A DNA stretch of 64,000 nt. Source: Verticillium longisporum (lineage: Eukaryota; Ascomycota; Sordariomycetes; Glomerellales; Plectosphaerellaceae). The notes under the pieces are model-generated. The model made no database searches and was not told the DNA's origin. It saw only the letters and a list, made by a program, of their open reading frames with translations. Every line of letters starts with the position of its first letter. Positions within the stretch are counted from its first letter, which is position 1. Made by a program: the position numbers and the translations under genes. The DNA is taken from positions 5,270,001 to 5,334,000 of the forward strand of contig JAETXT010000006.1 of the NCBI GenBank assembly GCA_019188255.1, given 5' to 3'. Positions 34,126 through 46,698 of the stretch are shown here, in pieces.

Positions 34126-34249
34126 TCTGACTTGATAAAAGGGGTATGGTATCATTAGGCCTGTGGCCGCCATCACAAAGGATGGATTCAGCTAGAGTTC
34201 TACTAAAAACACAACGCTAATCCCAGTCATGCCATGCTGCTATGCAATT

Positions 34250-35803
34250 TCATACCCTCGAGTCAATGCTCACGGCATCGCTCGCGAGACTGCCCTTCCG
34301 TCCGGTTCCCGTTCCTGACCTCGACTCGAGCCCGTGATGATCCATCTCGACTACGACGCTCGTAACCGTCTCCATCTGAATCGCCAGACCAGCGCCGCCC
34401 CCACTGCTACCGCCGCCACTGCCCTGCTGTCCAGGACCTTGGAGACTGTCCTCGCTAGAGCCCGCCTCACCGCGCAGCCTCGTCAGCTTGCCCAGTGAGC
34501 CGAGCTTCTTGCGCCCACCGCGGGAGTGGCCCCTGTAGTCGTCGTTGACCATATTTTCGGCGCCGCCGGCGACGAAGACGACGTTGCCGAATCGGCGATT
34601 CGGCGGCGTGCGCATGAAGGCGAAGGTCTCGAGACCCGTATCCTGCGAAGGCGGCAGGTCGGAGAAGACGATGGAGCGACGTGTTGTGGCATACAGTAGC
34701 ACATCGAGCCACCCGTTACAAGCGATCATTGAGCCAGAGAAGCAGAAGTATGCGAGGGACGGGGTGGCACCGGCCATGGAGGCAACGCGACCAGCGGCTA
34801 GAGGCGTTGTGCAGATGACGTAGATAAAGGGGTACAGGAGAAAGGTCCTTTGCGAGGCGTGGTCGATTAGGGAGCGACGGTGAAGGGGTGCCGCGAGGTT
34901 CTGCTTGTTATGCCCTTGGTGTTCCTCGCGCGAGGCCGCAAGCGTGGCCTTGCGGATGTGGAAGAAGATGAGGATGTAGAAGGCCGAGGTGATGCCTAGC
35001 GACAGGAAGATCCAGAGGTAGTGCAGGAAGAGACGGATGTCCTGGTAAGCTGAGTTGATCCAGCACTAGGTAATGCATGTCAGCACAATGTTCAGCCCAA
35101 CTCTCGGATACAGCTTGCTTACCCATGCACCAGCACGAACGTAGAGGCCGCCCACGGACGCGCCGTTGTTCGTGATGATGACGCCAATGATGGCCGTCAG
35201 ATAGGTGAAGGCCCAGCCGCCTATGATGGTAGTGTAAAAAGCCCACATAGCCATCCGGTGGCCTCGTACAACCCCCAAATATGTGTGCATGGCGATGAGG
35301 AAGATGAAGACGGAGGATGCCAAATCGCCCGTCGAAACGAACCAGCCTTGCGCCCAACACATTGAAGTTCCCGCACGAATGGCGTCCTTTCGCAGCCACG
35401 CAGCGTTGAGCAAGAAGGCAAGGGCCTGCTGGATATCGGCGAAGAGCAGGTTCAAGATCAAGACGAGGAACTGGTTAGGGGGGTCCCTGCGAAGCCGTCC
35501 CCATACGGTCGTCACCTCCTCTTGCGGTGCTGGCACCTCCATCTGAGGACAGAGGTGCTCATCGGGAAGTTCATGGTCGAGTACAGGCGTGGCCTTGGGG
35601 TTGGTCCCGGAGGCCAGGTCGATCGGTCGGAGCTGCCATCGTACCAGTTTGAAAAGCAGAAAGAATAGAAGGGCGACGCTGCTGATGAAAGAAAGGAAAC
35701 CGAAGAAAGATACGGCAACGAGCCCGCGGTGAAGGACAGCGGGGAGAGGAGCGAGACTGAGGATGGAGTCGTCACCGCGGACAACGAGGTGTGGTTCGCT
35801 CAT
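34250..35803 (-). CDS. seven-helix G-protein-coupled receptor, cAMP-receptor/Git3-like
   Basis: Predicted plasma-membrane receptor acting through heterotrimeric G proteins. Exons 35803-35123 and 35065-34250 (donor GTAAGC, acceptor ACCTAG) give 498 residues. Seen: helix 1 (GLVAVSFFGFLSFISSVALL), a long hydrophilic loop, helix 2 (FLVLILNLLFADIQQALAFL), a Cys at MCWAQGW, helix 3 (SSVFIFLIAMHTYLGVV), helix 4 (IIGGWAFTYLTAIIGVII), helix 5 (LRFLHYLWIFLSLGITSAF region), helix 6 (TFLLYPFIYVICTTPLAAG) and helix 7 (FCFSGSMIACNGWLDVLLYA). A Ser/Gly/Arg-rich tail of about 140 residues has many potential phosphorylation sites. The layout fits fungal cAMP-receptor-like/Git3 receptors by recollection of the family; ligand unknown. 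Confidence 0.8.
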
Positions 35804-38800
35804 GACAGTGTGGTCGTTTCGTCGTTGTCGTCGTCGTCGGTTGTCCAAAGTGTCTCTTATGGATGCATCTGAGGTCGTGGTCACGAATCCTCCGCTGCCA
35901 GTAAATCTCCAACAGTTAGACAGACCGCTGGATGGATGCACTGCAGTTGGCAGAAAGCCAAGACCAATGTGGAAGAAGTGTGATATATCAATGGAGTCCA
36001 CGCAGAAGGCTTTTCCTTTGCCCCTCCTTGGCGACGCCTCAGCACTGTCCGCAATATTCTCCGAGGCCAAGGCCAAGCCTCTCTGGAATACCAACAATGG
36101 CGGCAGCGAGTGAGAAACGACGGAGTCATGTAATAGGCGTTCTTAGCGGCGAAACCGTGAGCTGCCCGGGGTGGTCCAGGAACGACTTTAGTCGACGTGC
36201 AGCACCTTTGGCATTAGCGCCTCCCAACGTGGACGCATCAAGCGATCCTGCGAAGGTGAGCAAGGTGGGGGACCACGTTGAATCCCTGCTGCTCGTGGTT
36301 CTGGAGCTTCAGAGGGGCATTCCTCATATGCAGAGCGCCGCTGTCGTTGGCTGCTGATGAGGTGGGAGGGCCACTCACGAGTCGGGAGGTTGTTCCGCCG
36401 ACGGGCCTCTTCCTTGGAGGGCACGAAAGGGGGCAGACCTTGAGGGCGCGAACAAGCAGCAAGGTGCTTGGGTCCGAGTCAGAAGGTACCATGTAAGCCT
36501 CGCTAGATTGTACCGCATCCTTCTGGGGCTCTGACGGGTGAGGGCTGAAAAGCGACCGAAAGAGACTTTCTGATCAGCACTACTCCCGGTTGTGGGAGCT
36601 GGGGCTGATTCCCATTACATCTATGCCAGTACAACGACCGCCAGCCATAGGGTCAATCACCTGCATAGGTTCGATGATCTGGTCTGGGCAGAAAGTGACA
36701 GGTGGGACAGTCGAAAGCCCGGTGGAAGAGAGGCGGCTTCTGGGGGCGTTCTGACGGCGGCAATCGGGCGCCGTCAGAGGCTACGGCAAGCCCAGGCATC
36801 TCGTCTGTTCAGCTGGTAAGCGCCAGAGCTGGCGCGTTTGAAGTTGGGAGCGTACCAGATGCTAATCACGGGCAGAAGGCCGACGAACGCACAGGGGGGA
36901 AGGCAAGCCAGGCCAGTTTGTTCCGGGCAGATTTTCAGACCCTTTCATACTCAAGCCAACCACCCACCCTCAGTCTGGGCCCTCAGCCGGCCGGCCGTAA
37001 CGGGAGGGGGAAAAGTCTTTCTGGATCGTGTTTGTGCGTTCGACGGGTTCGACGAGGCGTTCGCTGGCGCTCATTGGCGTCGGCGCCATGCACGTGGATG
37101 GGAAATGAGCACCCAGCGACCGATTCAAAGCGGCCTTTGGCGCCGGGTGTTCCTTTTTCTTGTGGAATGGCTTGTTCGGACAATGGTCATGGTGGCTTGC
37201 GCTGTTGATGCTTCTCGAGTCGCGAATTGCCCTCGATCGCCACCCACGCCAGATGGAGTCGCCAGATGCGTTGAAGTTTCGATTTGTATGACATCTTTCA
37301 TTGCTGGAAATGATGCAGAGCCGAAATGAGGCGGCACCCCTGGTGGATGATTGAGTTCGACCGAGTCATGCCGCTGCTGATGTGGCCCGTGATTCCTGCG
37401 AAGCACTTACCTCAAAGAGTGGACAATCTCGTGACATCCGAGGCTCATGAATAGCAATCCGGATGACTGCAGTGCAATATCCGGTCGGCCGGTTGAGCTG
37501 AGTGTACGATACAGCACGTGAGTGTCTCGATGTTACCTGCTGATATGCCATGCTCTACGTGAGACCATGGTGGTAATTGATTTTCGGTGCCATGAGTCGA
37601 GCAGGCCGGCTTCCGACGAGAAATCTTGAGCATGGTCAAGTCGAAAGGCTTCGCTTGATTGATTTGTTACGATGCCTTCAAGTGCCAACGACAAATAACA
37701 GCATCATGGGAGACTTGGGTTGGCAGCGGTCCAGTGAAACCTCATCAGGGCGAAGAGGAAATCCTATCATGGCTGGCGGGGGACGTCGCTTCAAGGACAG
37801 GTAGATTGACTTTCGAGCCTTTTTCCCATGCCAAGAGACCACGACACAATAGTGCCTAATCGGGCAACTGATGAAGCCGACGACTGGCTGGTGATGCTCG
37901 TTCTGAGGTTTTGGTGACTTGAAAAGCAACATCTACGACTGCCTAAAATTCTGCCTGTCTGGTCTATCGATGGATTACCTAAGTCGTCGGTCCAGCAAAA
38001 AGAGCGTAGGTTGGTATTAAGGTGGATAAGAGTTGTTGTAACTGGCTTAGTTTGCGGCCGACGTGCCCCCAGGGCTACGTTTTATAGTCCTTGCTGACTA
38101 ACTGAATCAGAGCAGTGCCTTCCTCCACCAGCCCCTGAGCTTGCGGTCAGTGGCAGCCACAGGGCTTTGGCGCCCGCACCGCCACTTGGGCAGCCACTGA
38201 TGAGTTTAAGCTTGAATCACTGGCGGCTTCCACACTCCGCCCACCTCCACCTTCCCGCCCCTCCCAAAGCTGTTCCTCAGTGATGCTACCAGAACAAAGA
38301 CAGCAATGATGATCATCAGAAGCTCCTAGACCATCCATTCGCCATTATTTTCTGTCAGCCGCCGAATTGCTGGCCACCAGTCCGTCATCGCTCAGCAACC
38401 ACAGCGCCGTGGCCGTCGTGCGGCCAGTCCCTCTGTACTCCCCCGCACTGGAGCTGGCTTCGGCGACGTCCGACGGGGTTATCGTTACCACAACCTTGCG
38501 ACCTTCCCGATCAGTTCTGGGCCGGCGGAGCCTTCACCACCAGGACGGAGCGTCTCCAGCGCAACTCAGCACCTCCCTGCCGACTTCGCTTGCCACCTCG
38601 GTACTAGGCGGCCAGTGACGCCCTGCGCCTTGCCCACAACGAGAAGGACCCAAGCCTCGTCTGGCGGTGTTTGTGAATGGCGGCGTTCTCAAATCTCAAG
38701 GGATCCTGACTATCGAACTAACGGCCGCCGGCTATCGCCTGGTTCCTGGACGTGGCGAGGGACAGTCCGACAGCAGAACCCAAGTACGCAGTCTGCAGCG

Positions 38801-39515
38801 ACCAACATGACCAGTGATAGTCTGGCAATCAACGAGCTTCCCCAAGTGACGAGAGGAACCTGAAAGAACTATGGAAACCGAGTGTCTCCTGACAATGGCA
38901 TTCATTGAGAGGAACAACAGCAAGAGAAAAGAAGATTGGGACCCAACCTCCAACCGCGCTCCGAGCTCCGCAAACTCAAAAAGCATGGCCGCAATCGCCG
39001 TCGAGATTGGTCAATGCCTCTCTCTCGCTCCCCCAAGGGCCTGCTTCCCCGCCAAAAAGCCCCAACGGCGCCCGCCCAAGGACGGCAATTGACCCGCTGA
39101 TAAGCCTCAAGTGAGCCTATGGCGTCTGCACGTGGGGAGGGGCTCAAGACATCCCGAGCATCCTCTACGACATTCTGGGACCTGGATAACTTGGCCAGGC
39201 ACCTCGTCGGCGCCCTCCAGCCACTCATCATCCAGAGATTAGAGCTTCCATGTTCATGGTCCCTGGAAAGCTGGCGTCCCAGCAGTTCCAACGCCCGGCT
39301 CGCGGCTGCAGCCAAGCACATGTTGCCGTCACTTCCCATGTGGGCAACCGAGTCTTACAAGTCGTACTGATGGTATTTAGTCCAAGTCGGCCCTCCCTTC
39401 GACGGCAGATCATGCCGACGCGTTCTGCAGCTCAATCTGTCACCTCGTTGAGTCCTGTCTGCACTCGTTCCGTGGCACCGACAAGTTCTAGTCACCCCCA
39501 GCCACTACCACCAAG
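35804..39515. other. long divergent intergenic region
   Basis: 3.7 kb between the receptor and the 5'-nucleotidase, which are transcribed away from each other. Open frames up to 168 codons exist (for example 36702-37208 and 38902-39339) but have no domain, no consistent bias and no splice-linked partners. The last 200 bases are CT/CA-rich like a 5' leader. Confidence 0.4.
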
Positions 39516-41293
39516 ATGAGACAGAACATCCTGCCGACCCTGGCGTTCGCCGCCGGTGCTGTCGTCGCCTCGCACGAGAAGATCGACATCGACCAGCTCT
39601 ACAGCTCCCGCATGATGAAGCGTGGTGTTGATGCGGCCGGCAACTTCAACATGTGTATGTGATGTCTCTTCTTAGTTGGGTCATGCGTCTCTCATTGACA
39701 ACAACGACAGCCTTCTTCCACATCAACGATGTTCACGCGCACCTCGACGAGTTCTCTTCCTCGGGTACCGATTGCACGCGCCCCGAGCGCGGTTGCTTCG
39801 GCGGTTACGCCCGTGTCAAGCATGCCATTGATGAGCTCCGTCCCCAGTACGAGAACTCGCTGTTCCTAGATGCCGGCGACGAGTTTCAGGGCACCCTCTT
39901 CTACACCTTTTACAAGGGAGAGAAGATTGCCGAGACGGTCAACCAGCTCGGATTTGATGCCATGACCCTCGGCAACCACGAATTCGACGGCGGTGATGAT
40001 GAGCTCGGCGAGTTCCTGCTGAACTTGACCTTCCCCGTCCTCTCGGCCAACATTGTCAGCACTCACCCCGCTCTCAACAAGACCATTCTGCCGTACAAGA
40101 TCTACGAGAAGCACGGCGTGGCCGTCATTGGCTGCACGACCCAGACCACGGCCAACGTTGCCAACCCTGGACCGGGCACTGAGTTCCTCGACGTCGTCAG
40201 CAGCGTTCAGCGTGCCATCGACGAGATCCACGCCACCACCGACATTAAGCGTATTGTGGCCCTCACCCACATCGGCTACACTGACGATCAGGCGCTTGCT
40301 GCTGCCACCACTGGTCTGTCCCTGATCATGGGCGGTCACTCACACACGCCCCTCGGCACCGCCACTCCTGCTGGTACGGCTCCCCAGGGTGACTACCCCA
40401 CCATTGTCAAGAACGCCAACGGTGGTGATGTCTTCGTTGTTCAGGCCTGGCGCTGGGGCCAGTACCTCGGGTACATTGACGTCACCTTTGATGAGGAGGG
40501 CCATGCTCTCGCCTACCACGGCGGTCCCATCCACCTCACCAACAAGACTGCGGAGGACGCGGCCCTCAAGGCCCAGATCAAGTCGTGGCGCGGTCCTTTC
40601 GAGGAGTTCGCTGCCGAGGTCATCGGCTTCACCAACGTGGAGCTCGTCCAGAGCACCTGCCAGACGCAAGAGTGCACTCTTGGCAACGTCATGGCTGACG
40701 CCATGTACGAGTACCGCGCTTCTGAGGGTGCCGACTTTGCCCTGGTCAACGCCGGCGGCATTCGCGCCGGTATTGAGGCTGGTGACATTACTCGTGGCAA
40801 CGTCCTGATCTCCTTCCCCTTTGGCAACGCCATCACTGAGCTCCAGTTCTCTGGTGCTGACGTCCGCCGCATCCTCGAGGGCTGCGTCAGCCGCGTCAGC
40901 CAGTTCAACGGCCGCCCCGTCACGTCGGGCTTCCAGGTCTCCGGCAGCATCAAGATCCAGTACAACCCCGCGCTCGCTGTCGGCTCGCGCCTCGTCAGCG
41001 TCTTGATCAACGGCGAGGAGATTGATGACGATGCCGAGTACACCATTGTCACGCTCGACTTCCTTGCCGGCGGCGGTGACAACATTTTCGAGCTGACCAC
41101 CAACTTCATCCCGCTTGACCTGCAGGACGAGGTCCTCACCCGCTACGTCCGCGACAACAACCCCATCAACGCGCAGATTGAGGGCCGCATCGAAGTTGTC
41201 GACACGGTGCCTACTGTGCCCACCACTACGGCCGTGCCCACGTCAACGAGGCCGCCCTGCATTCCCCGCCCCAAGACGACGACTCCTCCTTGA
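39516..41293 (+). CDS. secreted 5'-nucleotidase / metallophosphoesterase
   Basis: Two-metal phosphoesterase that removes phosphate from extracellular nucleotides. Exons 39516-39654 and 39711-41293 (donor GTATGT, acceptor CGACAG) give 573 residues. Seen: hydrophobic start MRQNILPTLAFAAGAVVAS (signal peptide); metal motifs FFHINDVHAHLD, DAGDEFQGT, TLGNHEFDGGDD, THIGYTDD and GGHSHTPLG; then a 5'-nucleotidase C-terminal domain with GNVMADAMY, NAGGIRAGIEAGDITRG, FPFGN and a substrate-binding-like VTLDFLAGGGD. The C-terminus is Thr/Pro-rich (PTTTAVPTSTRPP), possibly O-glycosylated; there is no clear GPI signal. The intron splits the signal-peptide exon from the catalytic exon. Codon bias is extreme, suggesting high expression. 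Confidence 0.94.
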
Positions 41294-41790
41294 GGGGTTG
41301 GTGCAGTAGTGTAATATGATGTAGCTCCTAATAATCAATAATTCGTTCAGAATGCACACATGAAACACTTGAAGTGATGGTGACTCTGCGAAATGTCAAT
41401 GTACGTTGACGTTTTTCGTCTGAAAGTACCGAACGTCAATCGCCCTATTGTCGCGCGGGCCATTGGGGTTGCTTTGCAAGGCGATGCAGAGCGAAGTAAG
41501 TTTTGCCCTCATTTGAGCAGCATCAACTAGAGGCACAGCACTGGCAGCGAGACGACCAAAGTATGGCGCCATAATAAACCAAGCGCGACAAGAATAGCAG
41601 CGAGTATGCTGACTTCATTGGAGACATTGTTGTCTCATCCTCATCTCTCTAGCTGCAACCCTGGTCTATGACCCAGCAATCGACTCCAGCGGAACCCCAA
41701 AAGAAAATGAATAATTCACGCTTCTGCATCTCCCGACATTCCGTCCTCGCTCCTCATCTAACCCAGGGCGCGACTGTCCTTTCTTCTCTT
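41294..41790. other. convergent 3' region
   Basis: Shared downstream region of the nucleotidase and the inhibitor gene. Nothing else seen. Confidence 0.4.
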
Positions 41791-42133
41791 TCAGCACGGC
41801 CCCGTGTTGCAGTCGTCAATGGTAATCACCTGGTCCACCTCCACGCTCTCAACCTCAGGAAACGCAGCCAGCGAGTCGCGCGTGTGCGCCTCCGTCTCGA
41901 CAACGAGGCCGTTGAAGACGTCGAAGGTGCGGGTAACCTCGACGGGCGCCACGGCCGTGATCTTGGCGACGTAGGCGTCCACGGACGCGCCCTAGGCCTT
42001 CCGTCAATACCGTGTTCCCGGGGATCCGGAGACGGGAGTCGCTTACCTTCTTCAGGAAGATGATGTACTTCTCGGCCGAGACGAGGGCTGACGCCACGGC
42101 GGCCGCCACGGAGAAAAGGGCTGTGAATCTCAT
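41791..42133 (-). CDS. secreted inhibitor I9-type (subtilisin propeptide-like) miniprotein
   Basis: Stand-alone protein of 95 residues resembling the propeptide/inhibitor I9 fold that binds subtilisin-type serine proteases (as yeast Pbi2 does for proteinase B). Exons 42133-42047 and 41991-41791; intron donor GTAAGC, acceptor CCTAG. Seen: signal-like MRFTALFSVAAAVASALVSA, then KYIIFLKKGASVDAY, the first strand of the fold, a helix, FDVFNGLVVETEAH (the central FNG-type turn), LAAFPEVESVEVDQVITID, and a short tail with two Cys (DDCNTGPC). There is no protease domain downstream, so it is not the start of a subtilase. The signal peptide sets it apart from cytosolic Pbi2-type proteins; target unknown. 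Confidence 0.83.
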
Positions 42134-42684
42134 GGTTGGGGAAAGCAAAAGTGGTGAGCACGGCGGGATGGGAGATGGGTGGGTTGCTGTGGTCTTTTTA
42201 GCTGGCCCGGCTTGTTCGGTTGGACAGTAGGGTTTCTTATACTTTGGCCCCCCCCGTCGCACCCTTCGATGTGGTGTCTCACGCCCAAAGACTAATTCAT
42301 TCCAGTGGTGAGATTCAGGGTCTGTGTTCCCTGCTCGGCACGCACCAAGGTTCGACTCGGTCTCTTGGTTCCGTGGCTGGGGAGAACAGGGTTGCGAGAT
42401 CTGCCGAGACGGCAGTGGGAGACGGGCCGGGTGGGGGAGACGGGGGTGGAGACGGGGTTGATGGCTTGTGGGAGGGTGCCGTTGCCTCGTGACTGTGCAG
42501 GTCAAACGTGAACATGTGCGTTTGATGGAGGACTGGCCAAACTGGGGTCTGAATCGTCCGGAGTTGCTGTCATGGATAAGGTGGTTCGAACGGCATGCAA
42601 AGTCTCGAGCGCGCAACACATTTCTCCAAACTGTCAACAAATCCTGTCATTTCCAGTACATGCTCAGTACATGCTACGGCAGCC
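42134..42684. other. intergenic
   Basis: Promoter of the I9-type gene and 3' region of the oxidoreductase gene. A GGGGGAGACGGG-type purine-rich patch lies near 42430-42460. No gene seen. Confidence 0.4.
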
Positions 42685-43832
42685 TCAGTCAAAGCGCACC
42701 TCCCTGCCCGTCCTGGCGCTCTCGCGAATCGCCTCGAGGATCCTCAGCACATCCCTCGCCTGCGTCGCCGGCACAGGCACGTCCTCCTCCCTACCGCTCG
42801 CCAGGGCCGCGGCAAAGCCCTCAAACAGCCGGACATAGGTCTCGGGCTTGTCGGTCAGCAGCGTGCTGCCCTCGACGGCGCCGTCCTCGCGGACAACGAC
42901 GAGGCGGCCGGCGGCGGCCTCGGGCTCGACGCCGAAGCCGGGATCCGTGGGCGTGGCGCCATCCTTGAGCTGGGGCTCCTGGACGTCGAGCCCCGGCTTG
43001 CGGTAGGAGCCCTTGGTGCCGCGCAGCCAGAAGCGCGGCTGGGCCTCCTCGACGGACAGCACGGCGGCGCGCACGGTGACGACGAGGCCCGAGGCGTACG
43101 ACAGCACGGCGTGCAGGCTGTCCGGGTCGTCGGCGTCGAGGCGGCCGGCGCGCTGGTCGAGCAGGCGGCCGTAGACGGCGGCGGGCGTGCCGAAGAGGGC
43201 GTAGGCCTGGTCGACGAGGTGACTGCCGAGGTCGAAGAGGACGCCGCCGCCGCGGTCCATCGACAGGCTGCCCTTCCAGGTCGTCGGCTTGTCGGGGCGG
43301 TAGCGGTCAAAGTGCGTGTCGAGCGCGAGCGCGCGGCCGAGGGTGCCGTCGCGGAGGAGCCGGCGCAGCGTCAGAAAGTCGGAATCCCACCGCCGGTTCT
43401 GGTAGACGCAGATGAGGCGGTTGTGCTCGCGCGCGAAGGCGATGAGGGCGTCGGCCTCGGCGGCTGTTGGCACGAAGGGCTTCTCGACGAGGACGTGCTT
43501 GCCGGCACGCAGGGCCTGTGAGGCGAGGTCAAAGTGCGTGTCGGGCGGCGTGAGGATGCCGACGACGTCGACGGCCGGGTCGGCTAGAGCGGGCGCGAGG
43601 GAGGTGTGGTGGGTGAGAGAGGGGTAGTCGGCTGGCGCGGATGATTCGGCGGTTGGGTTACGCTGAATGATGGTGTGGAGGTTCAGAGTTGGGACGAGGT
43701 TGATGAAGGGAATGTGGAAGACCTTGGCCGAGAGGCTTGCAACTGTTAGAGCGGAGGGGGAGGGAGGGATTGAGGAAGGGGGACTCACCCGTAGCCGATG
43801 ATGGCAACATTGAACTTCTTTTCGGCGGCCAT
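42685..43832 (-). CDS. Gfo/Idh/MocA-family NAD(P)-dependent oxidoreductase
   Basis: Soluble dehydrogenase acting on a sugar, inositol or related substrate. Exons 43832-43789 and 43735-42685 give 364 residues. The intron (donor GTGAGT, acceptor TGCAAG) joins FNVAIIGYG to LSAKVFHIPFI, completing the Rossmann glycine motif. Seen: VDVVGILTPPDTHFDLASQA; the signature AGKHVLVEKPF with the catalytic Lys of the EKP motif; QNRRWDSDF; the C-terminal domain with GGGVLFDLGSHLVDQAYALF, where His is in the usual substrate-binding position. C/G bias is very high. The upstream ATG at 43832 (MAAEKKF) starts exactly at the expected first strand. Specific substrate unknown. Confidence 0.93.
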
Positions 43833-44560
43833 GATTTTTTTCTCGATCTGATGGATGGTTCGCGCTGACCTTCAGGACTTGGATGTTCCTGGAATGCCAT
43901 CAAGAAGAAGGAAGACGATGGTTTATGAGCTCCAGCTCGAGCTGCTCCTGCTCGAGCTGCTCCTACTCGAGCTGCCCCTCCTCCCACTTTCCCACTTGAC
44001 CCCCACTGGCGGGGTGAGGTGACGAGGAGACGCCAAGGCGGTATCGACAGGGGGATGCTGAGCTACAGGGCAGAGCTAAGCTGTTAGTCCCCTAACTCTG
44101 GCAAATGGCGTCACTGGCCACTGGTCCGAGACCTGCCCCGCGACCTGGCCCGAGACTCCGCGAAGCAGCTTGGGGCGCCCACTCCACCAGCTTCGTTGAA
44201 TACGTCGTTAAAAATCTATCACACCGAGGAGCCTCCGGATCTAGGCCAGGCGCTGATAAATACAATGGACAGACTGTCCTCTTTGGCAGACCACAACCTG
44301 GGAGCCCAGAGGAGAACGCTCCGTTGTCAGTTGAGTCACACTGGCGGCTGGCCACGTAGGGAGTGGAATGACGTTCTCCCTGCTTCGTATTCATCATGGC
44401 TCTTCTTTTGTCTGGAAGCCAACCAGCGAGCTCCAACGCAGGCAACCTTGACATCTAGAAAACACAAACATCTTCGCTCCTCGTCTAAGCGTTTAGCCTG
44501 TTGCGCCCGGCCCTCTACCCATAGATACTTCGTCCATCCTTCCGCAACTCGGCAGCACCC
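43833..44560. other. intergenic
   Basis: Promoter of the oxidoreductase gene, with the short tandem repeat at about 43925-43975, and the 3' region of the acyltransferase gene. No coding signal. Confidence 0.4.
43925..43975. repeat. short tandem repeat (unit about 15-16 bp)
   Basis: Three imperfect copies of CTCGAGCTGCTCCTG in the upstream region of the oxidoreductase gene. Confidence 0.8.
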
Positions 44561-44948
44561 TCACGCCCCCGTGAACCGCACCCACTGCAGCACAAAGATG
44601 CGACACAGCAGGCTAAACGCCGCGAAGACGACAAAAATCTGCGAAAAGTCCCACCAGTTCTTCGTCCGGATCTCCGACTCAATGTAGTCCTGCTTGTGGC
44701 CGACGAGCGGCGGGAAGCGCCCCGTCGACAGGTACTGCTCCATGAGCGCGTCCTTCTCGTACCACCGCGCGCGCAGCCACAGCTCGAACGCGTCGGCCGT
44801 CTCGAGCGGGATCTCGGACACCTTGAAGCGGCGCCAGTGGAAGTTGACCGACCTGGGCGGCCGGCCCTGGAAGTAGGTGCTCGAGAGCGTGAAGTAGTCC
44901 TGGCCAAACTTGCCGCGCCTGGTCTCTCGTCAGTCCGCCGGTCCAGTC

Positions 44949-44982
<34 letters not shown>

Positions 44983-45974
44983 AAGCGAAAAAAGAAAAAG
45001 AAAAAGAAAACACTTACGGGATGCCCTCGTACGCCACGGTGCAGTCATAGACGTAGTCGACCGTGTCGCCGAGCTCCTTGAGGCAGAAGTACATGCCCGT
45101 GCTCCGCGGCAGCAGCACGTGCTCGCCATCCCGGAGCCCCGTCTTCTCCGCCCAGGCCGCCGACTTGGTGCGCCCGTTGAGCGCGAGGTTCGTGCCCTCG
45201 GGGAAGAGCAGCAGCCACATGGGGCTCAGGAAGCTGGTGCCGTCGGGGGCGCGCTGCGTCGTCTTGAGCTGGCTGAGGCGGTGGGCGAGGCGCGGCCGGT
45301 CGGTGGCCATCTTGCGCGACATGAAGATGAAGCCGTAGAACATCATGCCCCAGCCGATAAAGGGGATCCACTTGAGCGACTCCTTGAGGATGATGTAGAT
45401 GTGGCCGTGCATGCGCGGCGTGTTGGCGTAGCCGATCCACCAGAGGTAGAGCCAGTCGGTGTAGATCTGGTGGTTGGCCACGAGCACGAGGCGCTCGGGA
45501 AAGTCAAACTCGACCATGCCGTCGGGCTGCTGGCGCATCTGGTGCGCGACCGAGGCGTCGCCGCTGATGCGGATCTTGGTCGGCCCCCACCACTGCGTCA
45601 TGGTCGTCGTGAGGAGCGCAAACGACTGCTTCGTCAGGGCCATGTAGGCGTAGTAGAGGTCGCGTCGGATGTAGTACAGAGGCGCGCCGAGGAACTGGGT
45701 TGTGCCGATGCTGGGGAGGCGAGGCGTCAGCGGACGGTACGGAGAAGGCAGCATGGGAGAACGGAAGGGGAGAGGGGGAGGAGACGTACGCGACGCAGCA
45801 GCACACAAAGTAGGCCGCCCATGTGAAGCCTCTGACGATTTGCATCAATGTCCCGTGCTTGGCCCTTCCTGCCGGATGCGCAAGTTCTGGTGTCTTGCCA
45901 CCTGCGCCCGCCTCGGGCTTCAACGCGGGGAAGACGGTCGTCTTGGGCGCGGGGTCGGGGAGTTCGGTAGCCAT
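44561..45974 (-). CDS. LPLAT-family lysophospholipid acyltransferase
   Basis: Membrane acyltransferase of phospholipid synthesis or remodelling (1-acyl-glycerol-3-phosphate acyltransferase-like, resembling yeast Cst26 and human LPGAT/AGPAT-like proteins). Exons 45974-45790, 45710-45018 and 44918-44561 give 411 residues. Seen: N-terminal hydrophobic stretch (GFTWAAYFVCCCVAIGTTQF); motif I as VANHQIYTDWLYLW (NHx4D); WIPFIGWGMMFYGFIFMSR; motif III LLLFPEGTNLA (FPEGT); motif IV-like MYFCLKELGDTVDYVYDCT; C-terminal hydrophobic segment IFVVFAAFSLLCRIFVLQW. Intron 2 contains a long TG microsatellite and an A-rich tract. All motifs are intact and no frameshift is seen. Acyl donor and acceptor cannot be decided. 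Confidence 0.91.
44951..44981. repeat. TG dinucleotide microsatellite in an intron
   Basis: About 15 uninterrupted TG units inside intron 2 of the acyltransferase gene, followed by GAAAAA-type repeats. Confidence 0.9.
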
Positions 45975-46698
45975 GGTGGCAGGTCGTGTCGTTCACACAG
46001 CTGATCTGGGCTTGAATGTTGCAAGGAAGGCGAGGGCAGTGATATAGGAGTGACGGACGGTTGGACGGTCCGAGCGGTCGACGTGGGGCCTCAGGGTGAA
46101 GCAGTGGAAGCTAAATCGCGGGGTCGAAATGACCAAAGGCAGAGAGTCGAGTCGCGCCACGCACCAATGCCTCGCAGGAAAGATCAAGAAGAGAGAAGTG
46201 CTATGAGGGTCATTCCGACGGCGAAGCCATGAGAGGGTCCAGTGGTCTGAGGAGGGTCAGGCCGAGATGGGCGGCTGACGATGGTTGCAGCAGAGGAGCC
46301 CTGTCCGGTGCGGCCGGGAGCTGTGGTGGATCGCTGTAGGCATCAACGTTTGGGATCAGCCCCAGCGATCACGTTCCACCGCCTCGGCACCTGATGGCGG
46401 TGCCCCACCACACAGGGTCGCATCCACATCACGTGAAACCCCTTGCTGTCGAGTTGTGAATGTTAATAGTGGCCTTTTCTTGTGTATCTCAGGGTTATAA
46501 TGTATTTGGGATTTTGTTGTCGGGTGTAATGTGACGCAACCTTCTAGTAAGGTCCATCATTTGTTCCCCATATTGGTCCCTTGGCAGTCATTATCATCAA
46601 CATCGGAATCCCTTGCCCCGTTCATTAAATCAGTTATGACTGATCTTCACGAGCTGTCGGTGTGCGAGCCGAGGATGTGGTGGAGTTGTATGCTCGGT
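45975..46698. other. intergenic
   Basis: Promoter of the acyltransferase gene and spacer. No coding signal. Confidence 0.4.

Noticed and set aside
36702..39339. frames of 140-170 codons in the long intergenic region
   Set aside because: No bias, no motifs, conflicting frames on both strands.
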